Of a DNA stretch of 64,000 nt, positions 53,341 to 64,000 are shown piece by piece. The position numbers were made by a program, and so were the translations under genes. The number at the start of each line of letters is the position of its first letter. Within the stretch, counting starts at the first letter, position 1. The notes beneath the pieces are model-generated. The model had not been told where the DNA came from. It saw only the letters and a program-made list of their open reading frames with translations, and did not search any database. The DNA comes from Fistularia commersonii (taxonomy: Eukaryota; Chordata; Actinopteri; Syngnathiformes; Fistulariidae): positions 434,001-498,000 of the forward strand of contig JBBMNZ010000067.1 in the NCBI GenBank assembly GCA_037954325.1, written 5' to 3'.

Positions 53341-55337
53341 TGAATTTCATCAAGCTGGTTTCTGCTGTTGAAATATGTTGTTTATGACATAATTCTGCAC
53401 AATATATGTCAAATTAAGTGTAATCCCTTTACAAGTTCAAAAGATATAGCCATTCGTTCAAAAAGTACTTATATCACCGAGTTGAAGCGTTTTTGATTAG
53501 GAGTGGAAATAACTTTTGAATTTCGTCACGCTGGTTTCTGCTGTTGAAATATGTTGTTTAGGACATGATTCTGCACAATTTTTGTCAAATTCAGTGTAAT
53601 CCCTTCATAGGTTCAAAAGATATCGCCAGTCGTTCAAAAAGTACTTATCTCACCGAGTTGATGCGTTTGTGGATTCGGAGTGGAAATAATCAATGAATTT
53701 CATCAAGCTGGTTTCTGCTGTTGAAATATGTTTTTAAGGATATGATTCTGCACAATATAGGTCAAATTTAGTGTAATCATATTACAGGTTCAAAAGACAT
53801 AGCCATTCATTCAAAAACTGCTTATCTTATCGGGTTGAAGCGTTTTTGATTGAGAGTGGAAATAACTAATGGATTTAATCAAGCTGGTTTCTGCTGTTGA
53901 AATATGTTGTTTAGGACATGATTCTGCAAAACACATGTCAAATTAAGTGTAATCCAGCGATAAGATCAAAAGATATAGCCATTCGTGAAAAAAAGTGCTT
54001 ATCTCACCGAGTTGAGACGTGTCTGATTAGGAGTGGAAATAACTAATGAATTTCATCAAGCTGGTTCCCGCTGTTGAAATATGTTGTTTAGAACAAGATT
54101 CTGCACAAAATATGTCAAATTCAGTATAATCCAGTGACAAGTTCAAAAGATATAGCCATTCGATCAAAAAGTGCTTATCTCACCGAGTTGAAGCATTTTT
54201 GATTTGGAGTGGAAATAACTAATGAATTTCATCAAGCTGGTTTCTGCTGTTGAAAATGTTGTTTAGGACAAGATTCTGCACAATATATGTCAACTTCAGT
54301 GAAATCCCATCACAGGTTCAAAAAATATAGCCATTCGTTCAAAAATTGCTTATCTCACCAAGTTGAAGAGTTTTTGATTAGTATTGGAAATAACTTTTGA
54401 ATTTCATCAAGCTGGTTTCTGCTGTTGAAATGTGTCCTTTAGGACATGATTCTGCACACTATATGTCAAATTCAGTGAAATCCCATCACAGGTTCAAAAG
54501 ATATAGCCATTCGTTCAAAAATTGCTTATCTCACCAAGTTGAAGAGTTTTTGATTAGGAGCGGAAATAACTATTGAATTTCATCAAGCTGGTTTCTGCTG
54601 TTGAAATATGTTGTTTAGGACATGATTCTGCACAATATACGTCAAATTCTTGTGAGCCCATTACAGGTTGAAAGGATATAGCCATCCGTTCAAAACGTGC
54701 TTATGAGACCAGGTTGAAGCGTTTTTGATTAGGAGTGGAAATAACTTTTGAATTTCATCACGCTGGTTTCTGCTGTTGAAATATGTTGTTTAGGACATGA
54801 TTCTGCACAATATATGTCAAATTCAGTGTAATCCCTTCATAGGTTCAAAAGATATCGCCAGTCGTTCAAAAAGTACTTATCTCACCGAGTTGATGCGTTT
54901 TTGGATTCGGAGTGGAAATAATCAATGAATTTCATCAAGCTGGTTTCTGCTGTTGAAATATGTTTTTTAGGATATGATTCTGCACAATATATGTCAAATT
55001 TAGTGTAATCACATTACAGGTTCAAAAGACATAGCCATTCGTTCAAAAACTGCTTATCTTATCGGGTTTAAGCGTTTTTGATTGAGAGTGGAAATAACTA
55101 ATGGATTTAATCAAGCTGGTTTCTGCTGTTGAAATATGTTGTTTAGGACATGATTTTGCAGAACACATGTCAAATTCAGTGTAATCCAGCGACAAGATCA
55201 AAAGATATAGCCATTCGTGCAAAAAGTGCTTATCTCACCGAGTTGAAGCAATTTTGATTAGGAGTGGCAATAACTAATGAATTTCATCAAGTAGATTTCT
55301 ACTGTTGAAATATGTTGTTTAGGACAGGATTCTGCAC

Positions 55338-58300
55338 AATATATGTCAAATTCAGTGTAATCCCTTCACAAGTTCAAAAGATATAGCCATTCGTTCAAAA
55401 AGTGCTTATCTCACCGAGTTGAAGCGTTTTTGATTAGGAGTGGAAATAACTTTTGAATTTCATCAAGCTGGTTTCTACTGTTGAAATATGTTGTTTAGAA
55501 CATGATTCTGCACAATTTATGTCCAATTCAGTGTAATCCCTTCATAGGTTAAAAAGAAATCGCCAGTCGTTCCAAAAGAACTTATCTCACCGAGTTGAGG
55601 CGTTTTTGATTCGGAGTGGAAATAACCAATGAATTTCATCAAGCTGGTTTCTGCTGTTGAAATATGTTGTTTAGGACAAGATTCTGCACAAAATATGTCA
55701 AATTCAGTATAATCCAGTGACAAGTTCAAAAGATATAGCCATTCGATCAAAAAGTGCTTATCTCACCGAGTTGAAGCATTTTTGATTCGGAGTGGAAATA
55801 ACTAATGAATTTCATCAAGCTGGTTTCTGCTCTTGAAATTTGTTGTTTAGGACAGGATTCTGGACAATATATTTCAAATTCAATGCAATCCCATCACAGG
55901 TTCAAAAAATATAGCCATTCGTTAAAAAATTTCTTATCTCACCAAGTTGAAGAGTTTTTGATTAGTATTGGAAATAACTTTTGAATTTCATCACGCTGGT
56001 TTCTGCTCTTGAAATTTGTTGTTTAGGACATGATTCTGGACAATATATTTCAAATTCAGTGTAATCCCTTCACAAGTTCAAAAGATATCGCCATTCGTTC
56101 AAAAAGTGCTTATCTCACCGAGTTGAAGCGTTTTTGATTAGGAGTGGAAATAACTTTTGAATTTCATCAAGCTGGTTTCTGCTGTTGAAATATGTTGTTT
56201 AGAACATGTTTTTGCAAAATATATGTCAAATTCAGTGTAATCCCTTCATAGGTTCAAAAGATATCGCCAGTCGTTCCAAAAGAACTTATCTCACCGAGTT
56301 GAAGCTTTTTTGATTAGGAGTGGAAATAACTAATGAATTTCTACAAGATGGATTCTGCTGTTGAAATATGTTGTTTAGGACATGATTCTGCACACTATAT
56401 GTAAAATTCAGTGTAATCCCTTCACAAGTTCAAAAGATATAGCCATTTGTTCAAAAAGTACTTATCTCACCGAGTTGAAGCGTTTTTGATTAGGAGTGGA
56501 AATAACTTTTGAATTTCATCAAGTTGGTTTCTGCTGTTGAAATATGTTGTTTAGAACATGTTTCTGCACAATATATGTCAAATTCAGTGTAATCCCTTCA
56601 TAGGTTCAAAAGATATCGCCAGTCGTTCCAAAAGAACTTATTTCACCGAGTTGAGGCGTTTTTGATTCGGAGTGGAAATAACCAATGAATTTCATCAAGC
56701 TGGTTTCTGCTGTTGAAATATGTTGTTTAGGATATGATTCTGCACAATATATGTCAAATTTAGTGTAATCACATCACAGGTTCAAAAGATATAGCCATTC
56801 GTTCAAAAACTGCTTATCTTATCGGGTTGAAGGGTTTTTGATTAGGAGTGGAAATAACTAATGAATTTCATCAAGCTGGTTTCTGCTGTTGAAATATGTT
56901 GTTTAGGATATGATTCTGCAAAATATATGTCAAAGTCAGTGTGATCCCATTACAGGTTCAAAGGATATAGCCATTCGTTCAAAAAGGACTTATCTCACCG
57001 AGTTGAGGCGTTTGTGATTAGGAGTGGAAATAACTAATGAATTTCATCAAGCTGGTTTCTGCTGTTGAAATATGTTGTTTAGGACATGATTCTGCACAAT
57101 ATATGTCGAATTCAGTGTAATCCCTTCATAGGTTCAAAAGAAATCGCCAGTCATTCCAAAAGAACTTATGTCACCGAGTTGAGGCGTTTTTGATTCTGAG
57201 TGGAAATAACCAATGAATTTCATCAAGCTGGTTTCTGCTGTTGAAATATGTTGTTTAGGATATGATTTTGAACAATATATGTCAAATTTAGTGTAATCAC
57301 ATCACAGGTTCAAAAGATATAGCCATTCGTTCAAAAAGTGCTTATCTCACCGAGTTGAAGCGTTTTTGATTAGGAGTGGAAATAACTTTTGAATTTCATC
57401 AAGCTGGTTTCTGCTGTTGAAATATGTTGTTTAGAACATGATTCTGCACAATATATGTCCAATTCAGTGTAATCCCTTCATAGGTTCAAAAGACATCGCC
57501 AGTCGTTCAAAAAGTACTTATCTCACCGAGTTGATGCGTTTTTGGATTCGGAGTGGAAATAATCAATGAATTTCATCAAGCTGGTTTCTGCTGTTGAAAT
57601 ATGTTTTTTAGGATATGATTCTGCACAATATATGTCAAATTTAGTGTAATCACATTACAGGTTCAAAAGACATAGCCATTTGTTCAAAAACTGCTTATCT
57701 TATCGGGTTGAAGCGTTTTTGATTGAGAGTGGAAATAACTAATGGATTTAATCAAGCTGGTTTCTGCTGTTGAAATATGTTGTTTAGGACATGATTCTGA
57801 GGAACACATGTCAAATTCAGTGTAATCCAGCGACAAGATCAAAAGATATAGCCATTCGTGCAAAAAGTGCTTATCTCACCGAGTTGAAGCAATTTCAATT
57901 AGGAGTGGCAATAACTAATGAATTTCATCAAGTAGATTTCTACTGTTGAAATATGTTGTTTAGGACAGGATTCTGCACAATATATGTCAAATTCTGTGTA
58001 ATCCCTTCACAAGTTCAAAAGATATAGCCATTCGTTCAAAAAGTGCTTATCTCACCGAGTTGAAGCATTTTTGATTAGGAGTGGAAATAACTAATGAATT
58101 TCATCAAGCTGGTTTCTGCTGCTGAAATATGTTGTTTAGGATATGATTCTGCACAATATATGTCAAATTCAGTGTAATCCCTTCACAAGTTCAAAAGACA
58201 TAGCCATTCGTTCAAAAACTGCTTATCTTATCGGGTTGAAGCGTTTTTGATTGAGAGTGGAAATAACTAATGGATTTAATCAAGCTGGTTTCTGCTGTTG

Positions 58301-61300
58301 AAATATGTTGTTTAGGACATGATTCTGCAGAACACATGTCAAATTCAGTGTAATCCAGCGACAAGATCAAAAGATATAGCCATTCGTGCAAAAAGTGCTT
58401 AACTCACCGAGTTGAAGCAATTTTGATTAGGAGTGGCAATAACTAATGAATTTCATCAAGTAGATTTCTACTGTTGAAATATGTTGTTTAGGACAGGATT
58501 CTGCACAATGTATGTCAAATTCAGTGTAATCCCTTCACAAGTTCAAAAGATATAGCCATTCGTTCAAAAAGTGCTTATCTCACCGAGTTGAAGCGTTTTT
58601 GATCAGGAGTGGAAATAACTAATGAATTTCATCAAGCTGGTTTCTGCTGTTGAAATATGTTGTTTAGGACATGATTCTGCACAATATATGTCAAATTCAG
58701 TGTAATCCCTTCACAAGTTCAAAAGATATAGCCATTCGTTCAAAAAGTGCTTATCTCACCGAGTTGAAGCGTTTTTGATTAGGAGTGGAAATAACTTTTG
58801 AATTTCATCAAGCTGGTTTCTACTGTTGAAATATGTTGTTTAGAACATGATTCTGCACAATTTATGTCCAATTCAGTGTAATCCCTTCATAGGTTAAAAA
58901 GAAATCGCCAGTCGTTCCAAAAGAACTTATCTCACCGAGTTGAGGCGTTTTTGATTCGGAGTGGAAATAACCAATGAATTTCATCAAGCTGGTTTCATCT
59001 GTTGAAATATGTTGTTTAGGACAAGATTCTGCACAAAATATGTCAAATTCAGTATAATCCAGTGACAAGTTCAAAAGATATCGCCAGTCGTTCCAAAAGA
59101 ACATATTTCACCGAGTTGAGGCGTTTTTGATTCGGAGTGGAAATAACCAATGAATTTCATCAAGCTGGTTTCTGCTGTTGAAATATGTTGTTTAGGATAT
59201 GATTCTGCACAATATATGTCAAATTTAGTGTAATCACATCACAGGTTCAAAAGATATAGCCATTCGTTCAAAAACTGCTTATCTTATCGGGTTGAAGGGT
59301 TTTTGATTAGGAGTGGAATTAACTGATGGATTTCGTCAAGCTGGTTTCTGCTGTTGAAATATGTTGTTTAGGACATGATTCTGCAAAACACATGTCAAAT
59401 TCAGTGTAATCCAGCGATAAGATAAAAAGATATAGCCATTCGTGAAAAAAGTGCTTATCTCACCGAGTTGAAGCGTTTTTGATTCGGAGTGGAAATAACT
59501 AATGAATTTCGTCAAGCTGATTTCTGCTGTTGAAATATGTTGTTTAGGACAATATTCTGCACAATATATGTCAAATTCAGTGAAATCCATCACAGGTTAA
59601 AAAACTATAGCCATTTGTTCAAAAATTGCTTATCTCACCAAGTTGAAGAGTTTTTGATTAGTATTGGAAATAACTAATGAATTTCATCAAGCTGGTTTCT
59701 GCTGTTGAAATTTGTTGTTTAGGAAATGATTCTGCACAATATATGTCAAATTTAGTGAAATCCCATTGCAGGTTCAAAGGATATAGCCATTCGTCCAAAA
59801 AGTACTTATGTCACCAAGTTGAAGAGTTTTTGATTAGTATTGGAAATAACCAATGAATTACGTCAAGCTGGTTTCTGCTGTTGAAATATGTTGTTAGGTC
59901 AAGATTCTGCACAATATATGTCATATCCATCAAAAGTCCAAAAGATATAGCCATTCGTTCAAAAAGTGCTTAACTCACCGAGTTGAGACGTTTCTGATTA
60001 GGAGTGGAAATAACTAATGAATTTCATCAAGCTGGTTTCTGCTGTTGAAATATGTTGTTTAGGACATGATTCTGCACAAAATATGTCAAATTCAGTATAA
60101 TCCAGCGACAAGTTCAAAAGACTTTGCCATTTGTGCAAAAAGTGCTTATCTCACCGAGTTTAAGCATTTTTGATTAGGAGTGGAAATAACTATTGAATTT
60201 CATCAAGCTGGTTTCTGCTGTTGAAATATGTTGTTTAGGACATGATTCTGCACAATATATGTCAAATTCGTGTGAGCCCATTACAGGTTGAAAGGATATA
60301 GCCATTCGTTCAAAACGTGCTTATGAGACTGAGTTGAAGAGTTTTTCATTAGGAGTGCAAATAGCTAATGAATTTCATCAAGCTGGTTCCTGCTGTTGAA
60401 ATATGTTGTTTAGGACATGATTCTGCACAAAATATGTCAAATTCAGTATAATCCAGCGACAAGTTCAAAAGACTTTGCCATTCGTGCAAAAAGTGCTTAT
60501 CTCACCGAGTTTAAGCATTTTTGATTAGGAGTGGAAATAACTATTGAATTTCATCAAGCTGGTTTCTGCTGTTGAAATATGTTGTTTAGGACATGATTCT
60601 GCACAATATACGTCAAATTCTTGTGAGCCCATTACAGGTTGAAAGGATAAAGCTATCCGTTCAAAACGTGCTTATGAGACAAAGTTGAAGCGTTTTTGAT
60701 TAGGAGTGGAAATAACTAATGGATATTATCAAGCTGGTTTCTGCTGTTGAAATATGTTGTTTATGACATAATTCTGCACAATATATGTCAAATTAAGTGT
60801 AATCCCTTCACAAGTTCAAAAGATATAGCCATTCGTTCAAAAAGTACTTATCTCACCGAGTTGAAGCGTTTTTGATTAGGAGTGGAAATAACTTTTGAAT
60901 TTCATCACGCTGGTTTCTGCTGTTGAAATATGTTGTTTAGGACATGATTCTGCACAATATATGTCAAATTCAGTGTAATCCCTTCATAGGTTCAAAAGAT
61001 ATCGCCATTCGTTCAAAAAGTACTTATCTCACCGAGTTGAAGCGTTTTTGATTAGGAGTGGAAATAACTAATGAATTTCTACAAGCTGGTTTCTGCTGTT
61101 GAAATATGTTGTTTAGGACATGATTCTGCACAATATATGTCAAATTCAGTGTAATCCCTTCACAAGTTCAAAAGATATAGCCATTTGTTCAAAAAGAACT
61201 TATTTCACCGAGTTGAGGCGTTTTTGATTCGGAGTGGAAATAACCAATGAATTTCATCAAGCTGGTTTCTGCTGTTGAAATATGTTGTTTAGAACATGTT

Positions 61301-63931
61301 TCTGCACAACATATGTCAAATTCAGTGTAATCCCTTCATAGGTTCAAAAAATATCGCCAGTCGTTCCAAAAGAACTTATCTCACCGAGTTGAGGCGTTTT
61401 TGATTCGGAGTGGAAATAACCAATGAATTTCATCAAGCTGGTTTTCAGCTGTTGAAATATGTTGTGTAGGACATGATTCTGAAAACACATGTCAAATTCA
61501 GTGTAATCCAGCGATAAGATCAAAAGATATAGCCATTCGTGCAAAAAGTGCTTATCTCACCGAGTTGAAGGAATTTTGATTAGGAGTGGCAATAACTAAT
61601 GAATTTCATCAAGTAGATTTCTACTGTTGAAATATGTTGTTCAGGACATGATTCTGCACAATATATTTAAAATTAAGTGTAATCCCTTCACAAGTTCAAA
61701 AGATATAGCCATTCGTTCAAAAATTGCTTATCTCACCGAGTTGAAGTATTTTTGATTAGGAGTGGAAATAACTAATGAATTTCATCAAGCTGGTTTCTGC
61801 TGTTGAAATATGTTGTTTAGGATATGATTCTGCAAAATATATGTCAAAGTCAGTGTGATCCCATTACAGGTTCAAAGGATATAGCCATTCGTTCAAAAAG
61901 GCCTTATCTCACCGAGTTGAAGCGTTTTTGATTAGGAGTGGAAATAACTAATGAATTTATCAAGCTGGTTTCTGCTGTTGAAATATGTTGTTTAGGACAT
62001 GATTCTGCACAATATATGTCAAAGTCAGTGTGATCCCATTACAGGTTCAAAGGATATAGCCATTCGTTCAAAAAGGACTTATCTCACCGAGTTGAGGCGT
62101 TTGTGATTAGGAGTGGAAATAACTAATGAATTTCATCAAGCTGGTTTCTGCTGTTGAAATATGTTGTTTAGGACATGATTCTGCACAATATATGTCAAAT
62201 TCAGTGTAAACCCTTCATAGGTTCAAAAGACATCGCCAGTCATTCCAAAAGAACTTATGTCACCGAGTTGAGGCGTTTTTGATTCTGAGTGGAAATAACC
62301 AATGAATTTCATCAAGCTGGTTTCTGCTGTTGAAATATGTTGTTTAGGATATGATTTTGAACAATATATGTCAAATTTAGTGTAATCACATCACAGGTTC
62401 AAAAGATATAGCCATTCGTTCAAAAAGTGCTTATCTCACCGAGTTGAAGCGTTTTTGATTAGGAGTGGAAATAACTTTTGAATTTCATCAAGCTGGTTTC
62501 TGCTGTTGAAATATGTTGTTTAGAACATGATTCTGCACAATATATGTCCAATTCAGTGTAATCCCTTCATAGGTTCAAAAGAAATCGCTAGTCATTCCAA
62601 AAGAACTTATGTCACCGAGATGAGGCGTTTTTGATTCTGAGTGGAAATAACCAATGAATTTCATCAAGCTGGTTTCTGCTGTTGAAATATGTTGTTTAGG
62701 ATATGATTTTGAACAATATATGTCAAATTTAGTGTAATCACATCACAGGTTCAAAAGATATAGCCATTCGTTCAAAAAGTGCTTATCTCACCGAGTTGAA
62801 GCGTTTTTGATTAGGAGTGGAAATAACTTTTGAATTTCATCAAGCTGGTTTCTGCTGTTGAAATATGTTGTTTAGAACATGATTCTGCACAATATATGTC
62901 CAATTCAGTGTAATCCCTTCATAGGTTCAAAAGAAATCGCCAGTCATTCCAAAAGAACTTATGTCACAGAGATGAGGCGTTTTTGATTCTGAGTGGAAAT
63001 AACCAATGAATTTCATCAAGCTGGTTTCTGCTGTTGAAATATGTTGTTTAGGATATGATTTTGAACAATATATGTCAAATTTAGTGTAATCACATCACAG
63101 GTTCAAAAGATATAGCCATTCGTTCAAAAACTGCTTATCTTATCGGGTTGAAGCGTTTTTGATTAGGAGTGGAAATAACTTATGGATTTCGTTAAGCTGG
63201 TTTCTGCTGTTGAAATATGTTGTTAAGGACATGATTCTGCAAAACACATGTCAAATTCAGTGTAATCCAGCGATAAGATCAAAAGATATAGCCATTCGTG
63301 AAAAAAGTGCTTATCTCACCGAGTTGAAGCGTTTTTGATTCGGAGTGGAAATAACTAATGAATTTCGTCAAGCTGGTTTCTGCTGTTGAAATATGTTGTT
63401 TAGGACAAGATTCTGCACAATATATGTCAAATTCAGTGAAATCCATCACAGGTTAAAAAACTATAGCCATTTGTTCAAAAATTGCTTATCTCACCAAGTT
63501 GAAGAGTTTTTGATTAGTATTGGAAATAACTAATGAATTTCATCAAGCTGGTTTCTGCTGTTGAAATTTGTTGTTTAGGAAATGATTCTGCACAATATAT
63601 GTCAAATTTAGTGAAATCCCATTGCAGGTTCAAAGGATATAGCCATTCGTCGAAAAAGTACTTATGTCACCAAGTTGAAGAGTTTTTGATTAGTATTGGA
63701 AATAACCAATGAATTACGTCAAGCTGGTTTCTGCTGTTGAAATATGTTGTTAGGTCAAGATTCTGCACAATATATGTCATATCCATCAAAAGTCCAAAAG
63801 ATATAGCCATTCGTTCAAAAAGTGCTTAACTCACCGAGTTGAGACGTTTCTGATTAGGAGTGGAAATAACTAATGAATTTCATCAAGCTGGTTTCTGCTG
63901 TTGAAATATGTTGTTTAGGACATGATTCTGC
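55338..63931. repeat. Large duplicated block, copy 2 (about 8.6 kb)
   Basis: Counterpart of 34621-43740, shorter by three monomers. Differences seen include GTGCTTATC/GCGTTTTTG near 58750 where copy 1 has GAACTTATC/GCATTTTTG, ACATATTTC at 59101 for ACTTATTTC, and GGTTTTCAGCTG at 61441 for GGTTTCTGCTG. After 63931 the monomer changes to the ACAAAATATG type instead of the form at 43741. Confidence 0.8.
60304..60320 (+). other. CENP-B-box-like motif
   Basis: Identical to 39587-39603 and lies exactly 20717 bp downstream of it, so it is the same site in the second copy of the large duplication. Confidence 0.35.
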
Positions 63932-64000
63932 ACAAAATATGTCAAATTCAGTATAATCCAGCGACAAGTTCAAAAGACTTTGCCATTTGTGCAAAAAGTG
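63932..64000. repeat. Array continues past the window
   Basis: The last bases are a partial monomer of the AATATGTCAAATTCAGTATA type with GACTTTGCCATTTGTGC, as at about 39360 and 60078. The array therefore runs on beyond the window with no change in orientation. Confidence 0.85.

Larger units (their letters stand above)
52331..55337. repeat. Mixed monomers between family B units
   Basis: About 17 monomers of mixed origin. They include a short run typical of family A (53030-53340), monomers with TTGATGCG near 53660 and 54890, and CTTGTGAGCCC types near 52700 and 54640. A single-base loss (TTGAAAATGTTG near 54250) and an odd TGTGTCCTTTAGG near 54431 are seen. Nothing other than satellite is present. 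Confidence 0.55.
1..64000. repeat. 176-bp satellite DNA array filling the window
   Basis: The same unit recurs every 176 bp from the first base to the last (for example, the landmark AGCCATTCG lies at 1, 177 and 881, with a CGCC variant at 353). By division this gives about 364 monomers, with a small net loss from short deletions. All copies point the same way, and no inversion, gene or mobile element interrupts them. The unit is AT-rich and its length is close to one nucleosome plus linker. Long homogeneous arrays of this kind are typical of eukaryotic centromeres or pericentromeres; the centromeric role is inferred, because no kinetochore data can be read from sequence. Both array edges lie outside the window. 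I do not recognise the family by name. Confidence 0.97.

Noticed and set aside
1..64000. CRISPR array, because short motifs recur at regular spacing
   Set aside because: The whole 176-bp unit repeats, with no unique spacers between conserved short repeats, and no cas genes are present.
1..64000. Assignment to Arabidopsis, Brassica, alphoid or other well-known centromere satellites
   Set aside because: The lengths are similar, but the monomer shares no landmark that I can recall with those families, so a name would be a guess.

Overview
The window contains no gene that I can support. It is 64 kb of uninterrupted tandem satellite DNA, built from one AT-rich monomer of 176 bp repeated head to tail in a single orientation, roughly 364 copies. 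An array this long and regular, with no inserted gene or mobile element, points to a eukaryotic centromeric, pericentromeric or similar heterochromatic block. I do not recognise the monomer as a named family, so I do not name the species. The length of 176 bp is in the range of many plant and animal centromere satellites, but the sequence did not match any that I can recall.

The monomers differ by a few bases, and the variants recur in fixed order, so the array has higher-order repeat (HOR) structure. From about 2.0 to 25.6 kb (family A) the units are about 5.1 to 5.46 kb long (29 to 31 monomers). Four units and a partial fifth can be delimited with a recurring marker whose GGG lies at 2005, 7105, 12554, 18011 and 23472. 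Units 2 and 4 resemble each other, as do 3 and 5 and the later part of 1 and 3, so the true period is about 10.9 kb. From about 25.6 to 34 kb the order is set by short local duplications, including a clean 15-monomer (2640 bp) tandem pair. From about 34 to 64 kb (family B) related units of 4 to 5.4 kb occur, and a block of about 9 kb at 34.6-43.7 kb reappears almost unchanged at 55.3-63.9 kb.

The points most worth a second look are: a CENP-B-box-like motif in one monomer type (8 of 9 essential positions); a monomer variant in which paired changes perfect a small dyad; a patch of family A monomers inside family B at 53.0-53.34 kb; duplications and deletions by three monomers; and a patch of one-base insertions and deletions at 17.5-19.6 kb that looks like sequencing or polishing error rather than biology.

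Short open frames of up to 85 codons occur, but they run through the repeat and recur at HOR spacing; they are not genes. I found no RNA gene, transposon, CRISPR array, promoter or terminator. All alignments were made by eye. The offsets quoted were counted from matched landmarks, and no percent identities were computed.
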